64,000 nucleotides of DNA from Gammaproteobacteria bacterium. Lineage in GTDB: Bacteria; Pseudomonadota; Gammaproteobacteria; UBA4575. The DNA lies in assembly GCA_028279275.1 (NCBI GenBank), contig JANQOB010000020.1, forward strand, positions 1-64,000, read 5' to 3'. The first letter of the stretch is position 1; every line of letters starts with the position of its first letter. Positions 24,710-36,348 of this stretch are shown here, one piece after another. The notes beneath the pieces were generated by a model that did not search any database, was not told where the DNA came from, and saw nothing but the letters and a program-made list of their open reading frames with translations. Both the position numbers and the translations under genes were made by a program.

Positions 24710-27700
24710 TCATCCATGCGCTGCTTCCATGACCGCTTCATCTACTGAGGTGCCTTCTGCTTCAGCCTTTTTAATTGCCGCGAGAACACGTTTGTAATCT
24801 TTAGGCATGATCTTGACAAATCTTGATTGATAATCTGTCCAATGATCTAAAATATTTTTCGCGACTGTACTTTTCGTATAGTCAACGTGTTTAGTGAGCA
24901 ATGTTTTAACTTCTGCTATATCTTCAGCATCCATTTCGTCGAGATCAACCATATCTTGGTTACATAGTATTTGGAATTTTTCTTTATCAGCCAATACATA
25001 TGCAATACCGCCTGACATGCCTGCTGCAAAGTTTCTTCCCGTAGGTCCAATCACTACAACGCGACCTCCGGTCATGTATTCGCAACCATGATCACCCACA
25101 CCTTCTACTACGGTACTGACACCACTATTACGCACACAGAAGCGCTCACCTGCAATGCCACGGATATAGGCTTCACCTGAAGTTGCGCCATATAACAACA
25201 CATTACCCACAATAATATTTTTTTCTGCCACAAAAGTAGAACTACGAGGGGGATAAACAATAATTTTACCGCCTGATAATCCTTTGCCTAAATAATCGTT
25301 CGCATCGCCTTCTAAAGTAAGTGTTACCCCTTTAGGAACAAATGCACCGAAACTCATTCCTGCAGAACCATTGAAGTGCACATTAATAGTGTCTTCTGGT
25401 AAGCCTTTTGCACCATAGCGTTTAGTAATATGATGTCCAAGGATGGTGCCAACTGTTCGATTGGTATTTTGTATCGGTAGAATGATATCTACAGGTTTTT
25501 GGTTTTCTAAGGCGTCTTTGCACAATGGTACTAAGGTTGTGACATCCAATGATTTGTCTAAGCCATGATCTTGTTCAGTAGTGCAATGCCATTCCGTATT
25601 CATCGGATTTTCAGGTTTGTACAAGATATTACTAAAATCCAAACCACGTGCTTTCCAATGATCGATGGCTTGCGTCACATCCAAGTGTTCGACTTGGCCA
25701 ATCATTTCGTCAATGGTTCTAAATCCTAATTGCGCCATGTATTGGCGCACTTCTTCGGCTACAAATTTGAAGAAATTCTCAACAAATTCAGGTTGACCAG
25801 TAAATTTTTTAGTCAATTCAGGATTTTGTGTCGCTACTCCTACAGGGCATGTATTTAAATGGCATACGCGCATCATGATGCAGCCCATTACTACTAAAGG
25901 TGCGGTAGAGAAGCCAAATTCTTCTGCACCTAATAATGCGGCTACCACGACATCACGACCGGTTTTTAATTGCCCATCGGTTTGCACAACGATGCGATCA
26001 CGCAAACCGTTTGCCATCAACACTTGTTGAGTTTCTGCCAATCCCAATTCCCAAGGTAAGCCCGCATGTTTTAATGAGCTCATTGGTGAAGCGCCGGTAC
26101 CACCGTCATAGCCAGAAATTAAAACTACATCCGAATGCGCTTTTGCAACACCTGCAGCGACGGTACCTACACCTACTTCGGCAACCAGTTTTACGTGAAT
26201 ACGTGCAGACGGATTGGAATTTTTTAAATCATGAATAAGTTGTGCTAAATCTTCAATGGAGTAAATGTCGTGATGCGGCGGTGGTGAAATTAAACCTACA
26301 CCAGGTGTAGAACCGCGTACTTTTGCAATCCATGGATATACTTTTGTACCAGGAAGTTGCCCGCCTTCACCTGGTTTTGCACCTTGCGCCATTTTGATTT
26401 GAATGTCATCTGCATTGACTAAATATTCACTCGTGACACCAAATCGACCTGATGCAACTTGTTTAATTGCGCTTCTACGCAGGTCGCCATTTTCATCTGG
26501 TGTATAACGATCAGGGTCTTCTCCACCTTCACCAGTATTGGATTTACCACCAATGCGGTTCATGGCAATGGCTAAAGTTTCATGAGCTTGTTTACTAATT
26601 GAGCCGTATGACATAGCCCCTGTTGAAAAACGCTTCATGATGTTTTCAATTGGCTCAACTTCTTCTAATGGAATAGATTGTGAGACATTTTTGAATTTAA
26701 AGAGTCCTCGCAAGGTCGCTAAATTTTCATTTTGGTTATCTACTTTGTCAGTATATTCTTTAAAAATACTAAACTGGCCCGAACGTGTTGAATGCTGCAA
26801 TTTGAAAACAGTTTCAGGATTAAATAAGTGATACTCACCATCACGACGCCACTGATATTCGCCGCCCCAGTCTAAATCAGGCCGCTTGGCTGGGCGATCA
26901 GGAAATGCATTGTGATGTCGGATACTCATTTCACGCGCAACTTCTTCTATGCCAATGCCGCCTATGCGTGATGCAGTCCATGTGAAATACTGATCGACAA
27001 ATTCTTTATTCAAGCCAATTGCTTCAAAAATTTGTGCTCCACGATATGATTGCACAGTTGATATGCCCATCTTGGACATCGTTTTTATCAAACCTTTGTT
27101 GACCGCTTTAATAAAGTTTTTCACTGCTAATTCATATTGCATCTCAGGCAGGTGTCCTTTACCTATCATGTCGCCTAAAGATTCAAATGCGAGATATGGA
27201 TTTATCGCATTCACACCATAACCAATTAACACCGCAAAATGATGCACTTCACGAGGTTCTCCAGATTCAAGAACTAAGCCCGCTTTAGTACGTGAACCGC
27301 TGCGTATCATGTGATGATGAACACCTGCAACTGCAAGTAGTGCCGGCATAGCAGCCGATTCAGATGTGATTCCGCGATCCGTGAGTATGATATTGGTGTA
27401 GCCTTCTTCGAGTGCCGTATCTACTTCAGCGCATACTTTTTTCAAAGCTTGATCTAGACCTGCTCCACCATCTGCAACCGCATATAAAATCGGGATGGTT
27501 TTGGTTTTTAAACCAGGTAAATTTACATCACGTATACGCGCTAACTCATCATTGGTGAGCACGGGTGATGGAATTTTAATTTGTCTGCAACTTTCGGGTG
27601 TTGGGTTGAGCAAATCTTTTTCTGGGCCAACGGTAGTCGCTACTTGAGTAACGAGTTCCTCACGAATACCGTCTAACGGTGGATTCGTTACTTGTGCAAA

Positions 27701-29272
27701 TAGTTGTTTAAAGTAGTCATACAACAAACGTGATCGATTAGATAAAACTGCAAGGGCAGCATCGGTTCCCATTGATCCAGTTGGTTCTATACCATTAGCA
27801 GCCATTGGCGCCATGAGTACACGTAAGTCTTCATGTGTGTAACCAAATGCTTGCTGACGCTGTAATAATGTGTCCTTGTCTGAACCGTGAATTTGTTTCG
27901 CGTTTGGTAAATTTTCTATGTGGACTAAATTATTTTTTAGCCATTCTGCGTAAGGATGTTCTTCCACAAATTCTTTTTTGATTTCTTCATCGTCGATGAT
28001 GCGTCCTTGTTTAGAATCTACCATGAAGATACGGCCAGGATGCAAACGTTCTTTGACTAAAATATTCTCGGGCGGAATTTCTAATACACCTACCTCAGAC
28101 GCCATCACTACCATGTCATCTTTTGTTACATAATAGCGAGAAGGTCGTAAACCATTGCGATCCAATACTGCACCAATAACTTCTCCATCCGTAAAGGCAA
28201 TTGAGGCGGGTCCATCCCATGGTTCCATTAAGCAAGCATGGTATTCATAAAAAGCTTTACGAGCTGCATCCATGGTTTCATGTCCACTCCAGGCTTCTGG
28301 AATCATCATTAACACCGCATGTGCGAGTGGGCGACCACTCATGTGTAAAAACTCCATTACGTTATCGAATGTAGCCGAATCACTGCCGCCTTCAATAACA
28401 ATAGGGAAGAGTTTTTCTAAATCATCGCCAAATAGTTCAGAAGTGCATAATGATTCACGTGCATGCATCCAATTTGTATTGCCACGCACAGTATTAATTT
28501 CACCATTATGTGCGACATATCGAAATGGTTGTGCCAGCTCCCACGCAGGAAATGTGTTCGTTGAAAAACGTTGATGAACTAATGCAAGTGCAGATTCGAA
28601 ATCGGGTTCTGATATATCCGGAAACATCGGTTCAAACTGGGAACCAGTAAGCATACCTTTGTACAAACACGTGCGATAAGAAAGTGAAGGAATATAAAAA
28701 TGTTCACGTTCGGATAGATTCAAATTTCCTGCGATAGTATGTTCGATACGCTTGCGAATTACATAAAGTTTGCGCTCAAAAGCGAGTTCATCTTTACAAT
28801 CTGTACCGCGACCAATGAAAATTTGTTTAAAACTTGGTTCGCCTGCCTTTGCCATAGAGCCTAATGAAGATGAATCAATAGGTACATCACGCCAACCTAA
28901 AACATCCTGACCTTCTTCGTTTACAATTTTGTTAAATTCATCAATACAATGTTGTTGTTGCGAAGCATCATTTGGTAAAAACACCATGCCCGCACCGTAG
29001 TGACCATATTCAGGTAGGTTAATGCCATTTTCTTTACAAACACGAATGAAGAATTTATGTGGTAGTTGAGTGAGTATTCCAACGCCATCACCGGTATTTT
29101 CTTCGCATCCACAAGCACCACGGTGAATGAGATTTTTAAGTACGGTGACAGCATTTTGGACAATTTTATGAGATTTGCGGCCCTTTATATCCACAACGAA
29201 ACCAACACCACAGGCATCGTGCTCATAGGCTGGGTCATATAGTCCTTGTTGAGGTGGTTTAGTGATACTCAT
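24710..29272 (-). CDS. gltB: Glutamate synthase large subunit
   Basis: 1520 residues with all GltB domains in order. A short propeptide precedes the N-terminal nucleophile C21 (DAC-GVGFV) of the class II amidotransferase. A central domain, an FMN-binding synthase domain ([17 protein letters not shown]) and the 3Fe-4S ligands [15 protein letters not shown] follow, then the C-terminal beta-helix domain ([21 protein letters not shown]). It is the central enzyme of ammonia assimilation with glutamine synthetase. The 328-bp upstream gap holds a plausible promoter. Confidence 0.97.
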   Translation of the reverse strand: MSITKPPQQGLYDPAYEHDACGVGFVVDIKGRKSHKIVQNAVTVLKNLIHRGACGCEENTGDGVGILTQLPHKFFIRVCKENGINLPEYGHYGAGMVFLPNDASQQQHCIDEFNKIVNEEGQDVLGWRDVPIDSSSLGSMAKAGEPSFKQIFIGRGTDCKDELAFERKLYVIRKRIEHTIAGNLNLSEREHFYIPSLSYRTCLYKGMLTGSQFEPMFPDISEPDFESALALVHQRFSTNTFPAWELAQPFRYVAHNGEINTVRGNTNWMHARESLCTSELFGDDLEKLFPIVIEGGSDSATFDNVMEFLHMSGRPLAHAVLMMIPEAWSGHETMDAARKAFYEYHACLMEPWDGPASIAFTDGEVIGAVLDRNGLRPSRYYVTKDDMVVMASEVGVLEIPPENILVKERLHPGRIFMVDSKQGRIIDDEEIKKEFVEEHPYAEWLKNNLVHIENLPNAKQIHGSDKDTLLQRQQAFGYTHEDLRVLMAPMAANGIEPTGSMGTDAALAVLSNRSRLLYDYFKQLFAQVTNPPLDGIREELVTQVATTVGPEKDLLNPTPESCRQIKIPSPVLTNDELARIRDVNLPGLKTKTIPILYAVADGGAGLDQALKKVCAEVDTALEEGYTNIILTDRGITSESAAMPALLAVAGVHHHMIRSGSRTKAGLVLESGEPREVHHFAVLIGYGVNAINPYLAFESLGDMIGKGHLPEMQYELAVKNFIKAVNKGLIKTMSKMGISTVQSYRGAQIFEAIGLNKEFVDQYFTWTASRIGGIGIEEVAREMSIRHHNAFPDRPAKRPDLDWGGEYQWRRDGEYHLFNPETVFKLQHSTRSGQFSIFKEYTDKVDNQNENLATLRGLFKFKNVSQSIPLEEVEPIENIMKRFSTGAMSYGSISKQAHETLAIAMNRIGGKSNTGEGGEDPDRYTPDENGDLRRSAIKQVASGRFGVTSEYLVNADDIQIKMAQGAKPGEGGQLPGTKVYPWIAKVRGSTPGVGLISPPPHHDIYSIEDLAQLIHDLKNSNPSARIHVKLVAEVGVGTVAAGVAKAHSDVVLISGYDGGTGASPMSSLKHAGLPWELGLAETQQVLMANGLRDRIVVQTDGQLKTGRDVVVAALLGAEEFGFSTAPLVVMGCIMMRVCHLNTCPVGVATQNPELTKKFTGQPEFVENFFKFVAEEVRQYMAQLGFRTIDEMIGQVEHLDVTQAIDHWKARGLDFSNILYKPENPMNTEWHCTTEQDHGLDKSLDVTTLVPLCKDALENQKPVDIILPIQNTNRTVGTILGHHITKRYGAKGLPEDTINVHFNGSAGMSFGAFVPKGVTLTLEGDANDYLGKGLSGGKIIVYPPRSSTFVAEKNIIVGNVLLYGATSGEAYIRGIAGERFCVRNSGVSTVVEGVGDHGCEYMTGGRVVVIGPTGRNFAAGMSGGIAYVLADKEKFQILCNQDMVDLDEMDAEDIAEVKTLLTKHVDYTKSTVAKNILDHWTDYQSRFVKIMPKDYKRVLAAIKKAEAEGTSVDEAVMEAAHG

Positions 29273-29600
29273 CTCGACTCTAAAATTAGCTTGGTTTTAT
29301 TCTTATATATATTAGTTCTTTTGAGTGTAAATCTATGTACTACAAAAGAGTGATTTTCAAACGCATTTTCGCGTAAATTCTGAGCTACAGGCTATATATT
29401 TCAATTGATTAGCCTGCGATGTATTTTACAAACGGCCGCGAATTATAGAAGAGTCCCCAGAATTCTTCTAATAACCCTGATAAATGTATTGTTTAGATAC
29501 AGAAATCATTTCCACAATGATACGAACACAATCCGGCATTAAACGCCTGTTTAACTGCTACCCAAACGGCACAGGTGATTTAGGTTAACTTGCAGTGATT
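29273..29600. other. 328-bp gap upstream of gltB
   Basis: No supported gene. It holds the candidate gltB promoter (29442-29471) and a leader of about 160 bases between that promoter and the gltB start. Both flanking genes are on the minus strand. Confidence 0.4.
29442..29471 (-). promoter_or_regulatory. Candidate sigma-70 promoter of gltBD
   Basis: On the minus strand TTAGAA, an 18-base spacer and a perfect TATAAT occur about 165 bases upstream of gltB. An inverted repeat AGAAGA...TCTTCT covers the spacer and could be an operator. The -35 hexamer is a weak match, so this is tentative. Confidence 0.35.
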
Positions 29601-29789
29601 TTATGTATTGGTGAGCACTAATACAGAAATAATCAAAACGACAGCCGCAGCTTGAAGAACAATGCGCAGCCACATGAAACGTTCACTATAAGAATTATCC
29701 AGTGCACCGCCTATTCCCATTGATAATAAGCCGAGCCCTAAAGTAGCAACGGTAGCGAGCAATGCTAGGATTATTATTATATTTAGCAT
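29601..29789 (-). CDS. Twin-transmembrane HIG1-like small protein
   Basis: 62 residues: helix one (MLNIIIILALLATVATLGLGLLSMG), a loop with NSYSERFMWLRI, and helix two (VLQAAAVVLIISVLVLTN). This matches the bacterial HIG_1_N / twin-transmembrane pattern, often seen near respiratory or heme genes. The start at 29789 has a strong GGAGGAAATTCA. An extension to 29849 is open but lacks such a site and adds an atypical N-terminus. Confidence 0.7.
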   Translation of the reverse strand: MLNIIIILALLATVATLGLGLLSMGIGGALDNSYSERFMWLRIVLQAAAVVLIISVLVLTNT

Positions 29790-29854
29790 TGAATTTCCTC
29801 CGACAAGTTGTGAAAAATGATTATGCCACGTGAATTTAACAGCGAACAAGTAGA

Positions 29855-30319
29855 CTAATAAATATAGGGTATAAAGCGATCAGCTTGCTTCTGGTAAGAA
29901 GAGTATTCCGGAAACTTAATAAGCAGTAATTTCTCTTCCATATTAGCTTTACTAATAACTGCAAAAAGCACTATTCCAATACCTAAAAAATTAAGCCAAT
30001 GCTGATTATAAAATGCTATACCAACCATCATAATGATTAGAGAAGTATACATAGGGTGACGCACGTAATGATAAGGCCCGGTTGTAATTAGATGAGCATT
30101 TGTTTTCACCTCAGGATAAATGCTGAAGTTTCCGATTTTGTTATAACAAAGAGTGGTGATGCCTAGCGCAGCTCCAATCAAGCACAAAAGTAACCAGTAT
30201 TTATTTCCAAGGTTTTGCCATGCTACTGGATAGCAACAAAGTAATACCCCGCATAATTGAGAAATTACTAATAAGTGACTTCTGAATGTGTGCTGTCGTA
30301 AAAGTTTAATCAATGTCAA
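29855..30319 (-). CDS. Isoprenylcysteine methyltransferase-like membrane protein
   Basis: 154 residues with about four transmembrane segments and the ICMT/PEMT signature: LITTGPYHYVRHPMYTSLIIMM then MEEKLLLIKFPEYSSYQKQADRFIPYIY. The RHPMY and EEKLL...F-EY blocks bind SAM in this superfamily. It probably methylates a lipid or small molecule at the membrane. The substrate is unknown. It sits 15 bases after ttcA on the same strand. Confidence 0.8.
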   Translation of the reverse strand: MTLIKLLRQHTFRSHLLVISQLCGVLLCCYPVAWQNLGNKYWLLLCLIGAALGITTLCYNKIGNFSIYPEVKTNAHLITTGPYHYVRHPMYTSLIIMMVGIAFYNQHWLNFLGIGIVLFAVISKANMEEKLLLIKFPEYSSYQKQADRFIPYIY

Positions 30320-30334
30320 TTAGTGACGAATCTA

Positions 30335-31144
30335 TTAATAACTATTTTCTTGTAGTTGTTGTGGAGAAGCTTCGATCATACTATTGAAATTAAATAAACG
30401 CGCATCCAATAAATGACTGCTTGTAATATTTTGCATAGAACGAAAAATATTTGCGACACGGTCGGGTGATTCCTTATCCCACTCGCCTAACATGTTTTTT
30501 ATACGCTGACGTTCTAGGTTTGGTTGTGAGCCACATAAATTACAAGGAATAATTGGGAATTCTCTTCGTTCAGCATATCTTGCTATATCTTTCTCGCGAC
30601 AATACACGAGTGGTCGTATAACAATATTGCGTTTATCATCACTAATTAATTTAGGTGGCATGGTCTTAAGACGTGAACCATGAAACATATTCATAAACAT
30701 TGTTTCGACCAAATCATCCATGTGATGACCAAGCGCTATTTTAGTTGCACCCAATTCTTGCGCGGTGTTATATAAAATTCCTCTTCTCAAGCGCGAGCAT
30801 AAAGAACATGTCGTTTTGCCTGGTTCAATTTTTTCTTTTACGATGCTAAAGGTGTCTTTTTCAACGATGCGATATTCTATATTTAATGAATCAAGGTAAT
30901 TAGGAAGTATGTGTTCTGGAAAGCCAGGTTGTTTCTGGTCTAGATTCACTGCAAACAATTCAAACTGGATGGGCGCAACTGTTTGTAACCGCATCAACAT
31001 GTCCAATAATGTATAGGAGTCTTTTCCTCCCGATAGACACACCATGATTCGATCGCCATCATCTATCATGTGATAGTCAGTGATAGCTTTACCAGTCTGT
31101 CGCCTAAGCTGTTTTTGTAATTTAATAAATCTTTGTGATGTCAT
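30335..31144 (-). CDS. ttcA: tRNA 2-thiocytidine(32) synthetase TtcA
   Basis: 269 residues. It has the ATP-pyrophosphatase PP-loop [15 protein letters not shown] (~35-48) and the CxxC pairs of the [4Fe-4S] site, [10 protein letters not shown] and [15 protein letters not shown], with the family context [29 protein letters not shown]. It thiolates C32 in certain tRNAs, using ATP and a sulfur donor. Length and motifs fit E. coli TtcA, with a shorter N-terminus. Confidence 0.94.
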   Translation of the reverse strand: MTSQRFIKLQKQLRRQTGKAITDYHMIDDGDRIMVCLSGGKDSYTLLDMLMRLQTVAPIQFELFAVNLDQKQPGFPEHILPNYLDSLNIEYRIVEKDTFSIVKEKIEPGKTTCSLCSRLRRGILYNTAQELGATKIALGHHMDDLVETMFMNMFHGSRLKTMPPKLISDDKRNIVIRPLVYCREKDIARYAERREFPIIPCNLCGSQPNLERQRIKNMLGEWDKESPDRVANIFRSMQNITSSHLLDARLFNFNSMIEASPQQLQENSY

Positions 31145-31196
31145 TGCTGTGAAACTTTAAAGCCGGTGGGGTGATTTTATCCATGTGTCTTCTATA

Positions 31197-31874
31197 TCAA
31201 TCATCCCTAACATGGATTTCATCGCCATACTCATTTCCATTGTCATCATTATCTTCATCTTCCCAACTATAGCGCTTAATCACGGGCGCAGGATCATAAT
31301 TGCGAAACATAAATGCACAAATAATACCTAAACCTGCTGCCCATATGTGTGTTTCATAAGACACACCCGGTTGGTGAGGGAAAATCCCCCAAATCATTGT
31401 GCCATATAAGAAAAATACGATAAGAGAAAGAGCGATGGCGAGGCGATCACGCCTCAATATTCCGATTACAAATATATATGCCATGATTCCATAGGTAAGG
31501 CCACTTGCACCAAAATGAAAAAACGGGCGTGCAGTAAACCACACACCAATCTCGGTCAATAGCCAAATAATCGCTAGCACTATCCAACAAGATCGTGGAT
31601 AGCCATAAATAAGTGCTGTACCAAGAATTAGCAAAGCTGGAGTGTTTGAAATTAGGTGTTCAAATGAGCTATGAATTAAAGGTGCCGTGAATATGCCAAT
31701 TAAACCAGGAATATGTTGTGGGCGGACGCCTAAATAAATTATTTCCAAATTAAAAACAAATGTGACTAGTTTTATTAACCATAAAACTGCAGTGAAACAA
31801 AACACAATTAAAAATGCTCTTTTTAATCTCGTGGCATCATGTGATGTAGGCTGTGTAGAAGAGATGCTGAGCAT
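31197..31874 (-). CDS. Rhomboid-family intramembrane serine protease
   Basis: 225 residues with about six transmembrane helices and a complete catalytic set: N77 in helix 2 (HLISNTPALLILG), S124 in GASG (FFHFGASGLTYG) and H176 (SYETHIWAAGLG). An acidic C-terminal tail (EDEDNDDNGNEYGDE) faces the cytoplasm. It should cleave membrane-protein substrates within the bilayer. Its substrate is not indicated. It starts 10 bases after the lipoprotein gene upstream. Confidence 0.88.
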   Translation of the reverse strand: MLSISSTQPTSHDATRLKRAFLIVFCFTAVLWLIKLVTFVFNLEIIYLGVRPQHIPGLIGIFTAPLIHSSFEHLISNTPALLILGTALIYGYPRSCWIVLAIIWLLTEIGVWFTARPFFHFGASGLTYGIMAYIFVIGILRRDRLAIALSLIVFFLYGTMIWGIFPHQPGVSYETHIWAAGLGIICAFMFRNYDPAPVIKRYSWEDEDNDDNGNEYGDEIHVRDD

Positions 31875-31884
31875 GGATTACAGG

Positions 31885-32805
31885 TTAGGGTAATTCTAGA
31901 CTTGAAGATTTTACATCTATGCTATTTAAACTATTATTTTCAAATTGTAGTTGAAAAGACCAGAATACCTTACCACCTTCGTCGAAAGTGACATTCCAAG
32001 TGTTAGATTCAAGTAAACGGTCCCTGTCACTCGGCTCATTTTTTCTTAAATCGATTATTTCCTCGCTGATATTCTCTTGAGTAGAAATATAAAAGGCCTG
32101 TAGTTCCCTTAAGCGGTGTATAACATCTGATTTACTATGACCGATTGCTAGGGTTTTAAAGTTACCATGATTAATGGTTTGAGATTTAATTTGTTCGATA
32201 AGATTTTTCGCTTTGCTGCTGGCATATTCATAGAATAATTTAATCGCATTGTTTTTGATTTCATCGAGCTCGGAATCATTGTGATAGTGATGTAATCCAA
32301 GTGCACCTTTGGGCTTTTGAGTTTTAGCGCCACTTTTGTAGAGAGGATAATCTGCTGCGCTATTCGAGTTAGGGCCATAGGGCCAATAGGCAATGGCTTT
32401 ATAGCTCTTAGCGTTTTTACGTATGAGTTCAACAAACTCATCAGCACTCGTTCCTTGGGGTGGAGGTATCAGCTGATGAGAAACACCATCCCCATCACGA
32501 TTTAAAAATGCATCCCGATCTGCTTGATAGGTCGAACTTCCAGAATTTTCTGGATCATACTGAAATGCAAAGCCTTGTAATGAGTATTGGTTTTTTATGG
32601 AACTAGCGGTGTATACCCCACATTCATGGATAAATGTACCACAATGCTTGAATTCATCTGTCCAGGTTAAGTTTCTGCACACAAGCGAGGTGCAAATATT
32701 TTTCTTTGTAAATTTATTGGTCTCTTTAGTTTGGGTTGCACAAGAACAAAGGATGCATAAAGCAAATATAGAAACTGAGAAATATGCTGTTTTGCTCGAC
32801 GACAT
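31885..32805 (-). CDS. Predicted lipoprotein, unknown function
   Basis: 306 residues with a lipoprotein signal ending LCSC (Cys22). No family is recognised. The central part (~75-190) is Gly/Pro/Asn-rich with a loop of Asp residues (RDAFLNRDGDGVSHQL). The region LAIGHSKSDVIHRLRELQAFYI is reminiscent of the BamE/SmpA fold, and the C-terminus forms beta strands. It is divergent from the ABC-F gene, with 66 bases between starts, and upstream of the rhomboid gene. Confidence 0.65.
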   Translation of the reverse strand: MSSSKTAYFSVSIFALCILCSCATQTKETNKFTKKNICTSLVCRNLTWTDEFKHCGTFIHECGVYTASSIKNQYSLQGFAFQYDPENSGSSTYQADRDAFLNRDGDGVSHQLIPPPQGTSADEFVELIRKNAKSYKAIAYWPYGPNSNSAADYPLYKSGAKTQKPKGALGLHHYHNDSELDEIKNNAIKLFYEYASSKAKNLIEQIKSQTINHGNFKTLAIGHSKSDVIHRLRELQAFYISTQENISEEIIDLRKNEPSDRDRLLESNTWNVTFDEGGKVFWSFQLQFENNSLNSIDVKSSSLELP

Positions 32806-32871
32806 GCTAGGAAATCCCTATAGTACGCATCTTTTGAAAATATATATCTACAATAGTTCAGGAATAGCACT

Positions 32872-34482
32872 TTGATTTCAACCGCAAACATAACCATGCA
32901 ATTTGGCGCCAAGCCATTGTTCGAAAATATCTCCGTCAAATTTGGAGACGGCAATCGTTATGGATTGATTGGAGCTAATGGTTGTGGCAAATCTACTTTC
33001 ATGAAAATTTTGGACGGCAGTCAAGTGCCTAGTTCTGGAAATGTTTCTATTTCACTTAATGAACGTGTAGGTAAATTAAATCAAGACCAGTTTGCATTTG
33101 AAGAGTGTAGCGTCATCGATACAGTAATTATGGGACATGCTCAATTATGGGAAATTAAACAAGAGCGTGAACGTATATATGCCTTACCTGAAATGTCCGA
33201 GGAAGATGGTATGAAAGTAGCGGAACTTGAGGTTCAGTTTGCTGAACTTGATGGATATAGCGCGGAAAGTCGTGCGGGCGAACTTCTATTGAGCGTAGGC
33301 ATAGCAGAAGAATTGCATAATGGTCCAATGAGCGAGGTAGCTCCTGGCTGGAAGCTACGCGTATTGCTGGTACAAGCCTTATTTTCTGATCCGGATATAT
33401 TACTGCTCGATGAGCCAACCAATAATTTGGATATTAACACTATCCGTTGGCTGGAAAATGTTTTAAATGAACGTAAAAGCACGATGATTATTGTGTCTCA
33501 TGATAGGCATTTTTTAAATGCAGTCTGCACACATATGGCAGATATGGATTATGGTGAACTGCGTGTTTATCCAGGTAACTATGATGATTTCATGCTTGCT
33601 TCCACCCAGGCAAGAGAACGTATACAGTCAGAAAATGCTAAAAAGAAAGCGCAAATTGCAGATCTACAGCAGTTTGTAAGTCGCTTTTCAGCGAATGCAT
33701 CTAAGGCGCGGCAAGCAACATCGCGTATGAAGCAAATTCAAAAAATAAAATTAGATGATATAAAACCCTCCAGTCGTCGTAGTCCTTTTATTCGTTTCAA
33801 CCAAGAAAAGAAAATTCATCGGCAGGCGTTAAGCATTGAAGGATTAGGGCATGGATTTGACGGTGAATTGCTATTTAGTGACGGTGAAATGATTATTGAA
33901 GCCGGGACACGACTGGCTGTAATCGGAGAAAATGGAGTAGGAAAAAGCACATTTTTGCGTTGCTTAATGAACGAGTTAAAGCCTGATCATGGGAAAATTA
34001 AATGGTCTGAAAATGCAAGCTTGGGGTACTGTCCGCAAGATACAAGCACAGAATTTAATTGCGATCTAAGTTTATTTGATTGGATGACACAATGGCGTAA
34101 ACCTACTCATGATGATGAGGCTGTGCGTGCGACATTAGGCCGTTTGCTGTTTTCATCTGAGGATTTTAAAAAGCAAGTAAAAGTATGCTCAGGCGGAGAA
34201 AAAAATCGTTTGTTGTTTGGTAAATTGATATTGTCAGAGGCAAATGTTTTGTTAATGGATGAACCGACTAATCATCTAGACATGGAAAGTATAGAGTCAT
34301 TAAATTTAGCGCTTGAATATTTTGAGGGCACTTTAATTTTTGTAAGCCATGATCGAGAATTTGTCTCTTCGCTAGCCAATTGTATAGTTGAAATTAAAGA
34401 CCAGCAGATGCACTTATTTCGTGGCAATTATGAAGAATACTTAGCAACTCAAATAGAGGAAGAGCGAGTTGTTAATAGTTAA
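32872..34482 (+). CDS. ybiT: ABC-F ATPase of the YbiT subfamily
   Basis: 536 residues with two ATP-binding domains: Walker A GANGCGKS and GENGVGKS, Walker [12 protein letters not shown] and [11 protein letters not shown]. The first signature is degenerate ([12 protein letters not shown]), as in YbiT, and the second is CSGGEKNR. The intervening linker matches YbiT. The start is a TTG with AGGAA about nine bases upstream. It is preferred over ATG 32896 because the N-terminus [11 protein letters not shown] aligns with YbiT residue 1. ABC-F proteins act on the ribosomal E site and have no transmembrane domain. Confidence 0.92.
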   Translation: MISTANITMQFGAKPLFENISVKFGDGNRYGLIGANGCGKSTFMKILDGSQVPSSGNVSISLNERVGKLNQDQFAFEECSVIDTVIMGHAQLWEIKQERERIYALPEMSEEDGMKVAELEVQFAELDGYSAESRAGELLLSVGIAEELHNGPMSEVAPGWKLRVLLVQALFSDPDILLLDEPTNNLDINTIRWLENVLNERKSTMIIVSHDRHFLNAVCTHMADMDYGELRVYPGNYDDFMLASTQARERIQSENAKKKAQIADLQQFVSRFSANASKARQATSRMKQIQKIKLDDIKPSSRRSPFIRFNQEKKIHRQALSIEGLGHGFDGELLFSDGEMIIEAGTRLAVIGENGVGKSTFLRCLMNELKPDHGKIKWSENASLGYCPQDTSTEFNCDLSLFDWMTQWRKPTHDDEAVRATLGRLLFSSEDFKKQVKVCSGGEKNRLLFGKLILSEANVLLMDEPTNHLDMESIESLNLALEYFEGTLIFVSHDREFVSSLANCIVEIKDQQMHLFRGNYEEYLATQIEEERVVNS

Positions 34483-36348
34483 TTATTGATTAGAGTGAAA
34501 TTCTTTATGTAGTTTACGTGCTTGCGTGGTCCACTTGTCACGCTTTACACGACCTTTATAAGTTTTTAGCTTACTGTCTAATACTTCAATATCTTTGGCT
34601 GTAAATTCTGCTATTTGCTCAAAATGATAAACACCGAGACGATGTAGTTTACGTTCAAGTTTTGGTCCCACACCATTTATAAGTTGTAAATCATCTAGTA
34701 CACCAGAAGGGCGTTTCATACCCATTGGTTTAATGCGTCTTTTACTTGGTTTATGTGTAGTTTTTTTCCGCGTGTAAGTTCCGCCACGCATTAATATTTT
34801 TGCTTGTTTAATCCATTCATCCCGATCGATACGCCCCTTAAAATTAAGCATATCATCTACAGTAGTCACATCTTTGCGTGAGAATCCAGCAATTTGCTCG
34901 AAATAAAAAATGCCACATTTATGCAAAGTTTTTTCAAGCGCTATCCCGATTCCTGAGATAAGTTTTAAATCATCAGGTTTGCGAGAGGCCTTTTTTAATC
35001 CATAAGATTTGATTTTTTGTTTAGTTGGGCTGCCATTACTAGCTTTGTTGTTCGATACAGTAGTGCTTTTCACTAAAGTAGTCTGCGTATTTCCATTGAC
35101 TTTTGATATGTTTTTGCCATTACCATTTATGTGAAAGATATTGCCACGATTTGATTCATTTATATGACCATTTCCATTTGCAATGCCGTTACCATTGCCA
35201 TTTGATGCAACAGTCTTATTTGCAGGCTTTAGTATGGCTTTTTGTGCGTCTTTAATGAATTTTTCTAATTCATGAATATGCGCATTACGTGCAGATATTG
35301 TATTTTTTAAAGCAGGAATTTTTTGCTCTAAAGTCTTTAATTCTTGTTTTTGTTGAATGATTAGATTTTCACTTTTTTCCAGGTTATCTCGCAGCTGAGG
35401 AATTTCATTCGAAAGTTTAGTGATTTCGGTATTTAACGCTAAAATGCTGGCATCTCGCTTTTTGATACTATTCTCTAAATTTGGAATTCGACTACGTTCG
35501 TGTTCTAGCGCTTTCTGTAATTCCAATATTTCACTCTCTCTAGACTCAAAGCTTTTCTGTAGCCCGCTAAGCTCAGAAATATCTTGCTGAAGAGCAGTAA
35601 TTATTTCATCACGTTGTTGTAATTCTGTACTAATCGTAACATTATCTTTTTGAGCATCTAGCTCAATTTGAAGATTAGATAAAGCTTCATTTTTTTCACT
35701 TAATTCATTTTTTAAGTGAGTAAAGTCTACAATTTGAATTTCAAATTCTTTTTCGCGATTGTTTAGTTTGGCACGCAACGCCTTTATTTGTTCGTTTAAT
35801 GCTTCATTCTGCTTTCTAGTTTCGTCAAATTTATTATGCAGGGTAGTAACTTCCTCTTGTTTATTTTTTAGCTCTAAATTATTTTCGTTATACTTTTTTG
35901 TAGCTTTACCTAAAAGAGCTTTTAAACTGTCCACATCACTAGAATTTTCACGGAGTGAACCTAACTTATGTTTATGTGTTTTAAGTTCATCTGAAGTGAC
36001 ATGAAGACGAGCAGTTGTTTGTCCCAGTAGATTTTTCAGTTGTTCAATTTCAGTATTTGTTGCCAGTGCTAAAGTCTCAGAAGTATTTACCTGCTCTGAT
36101 AACTTATTCTTCTCTATATTCAAGGCATCAATATGAGCTGCTCTGTTATTTAGTTCTTTATCCATTTCCGCTAACTTCGTAGTTGCGGACTGATATTTAG
36201 CATCTAAATTTTTATATTGATGCTGCCAATCGTTTTCTATTTTTACTAAGTTACTTTTTAAGCGGCCCCAAATGACCCAACCAATTAACAAACCCAATAA
36301 GAATGTAGCGGTTAGAGAAAAAATAATATTGGGAATTAAATAAGACAT
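34483..36348 (-). CDS. Membrane-anchored coiled-coil protein with two C-terminal HhH modules
   Basis: 621 residues. An N-terminal transmembrane helix (~5-28) leads into a long coiled coil (~30-375), an Asn/Gly-rich linker (NGNGNGIANGNGH), and two tandem ~65-residue modules. Each module reads DDLxLIxGxGxxLExxLHxxGxxxFEQIAxF, then a lysine/glycine block ending W-x2-QA. These resemble the H3TH-like domain found fused to NuoE or ribosomal L21 in other bacteria. The coiled coil resembles that of the protein at 52045-53358. The stop directly abuts the convergent ybiT stop. A structural or tethering role is likely. The binding partner is unknown. Confidence 0.75.
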   Translation of the reverse strand: MSYLIPNIIFSLTATFLLGLLIGWVIWGRLKSNLVKIENDWQHQYKNLDAKYQSATTKLAEMDKELNNRAAHIDALNIEKNKLSEQVNTSETLALATNTEIEQLKNLLGQTTARLHVTSDELKTHKHKLGSLRENSSDVDSLKALLGKATKKYNENNLELKNKQEEVTTLHNKFDETRKQNEALNEQIKALRAKLNNREKEFEIQIVDFTHLKNELSEKNEALSNLQIELDAQKDNVTISTELQQRDEIITALQQDISELSGLQKSFESRESEILELQKALEHERSRIPNLENSIKKRDASILALNTEITKLSNEIPQLRDNLEKSENLIIQQKQELKTLEQKIPALKNTISARNAHIHELEKFIKDAQKAILKPANKTVASNGNGNGIANGNGHINESNRGNIFHINGNGKNISKVNGNTQTTLVKSTTVSNNKASNGSPTKQKIKSYGLKKASRKPDDLKLISGIGIALEKTLHKCGIFYFEQIAGFSRKDVTTVDDMLNFKGRIDRDEWIKQAKILMRGGTYTRKKTTHKPSKRRIKPMGMKRPSGVLDDLQLINGVGPKLERKLHRLGVYHFEQIAEFTAKDIEVLDSKLKTYKGRVKRDKWTTQARKLHKEFHSNQ

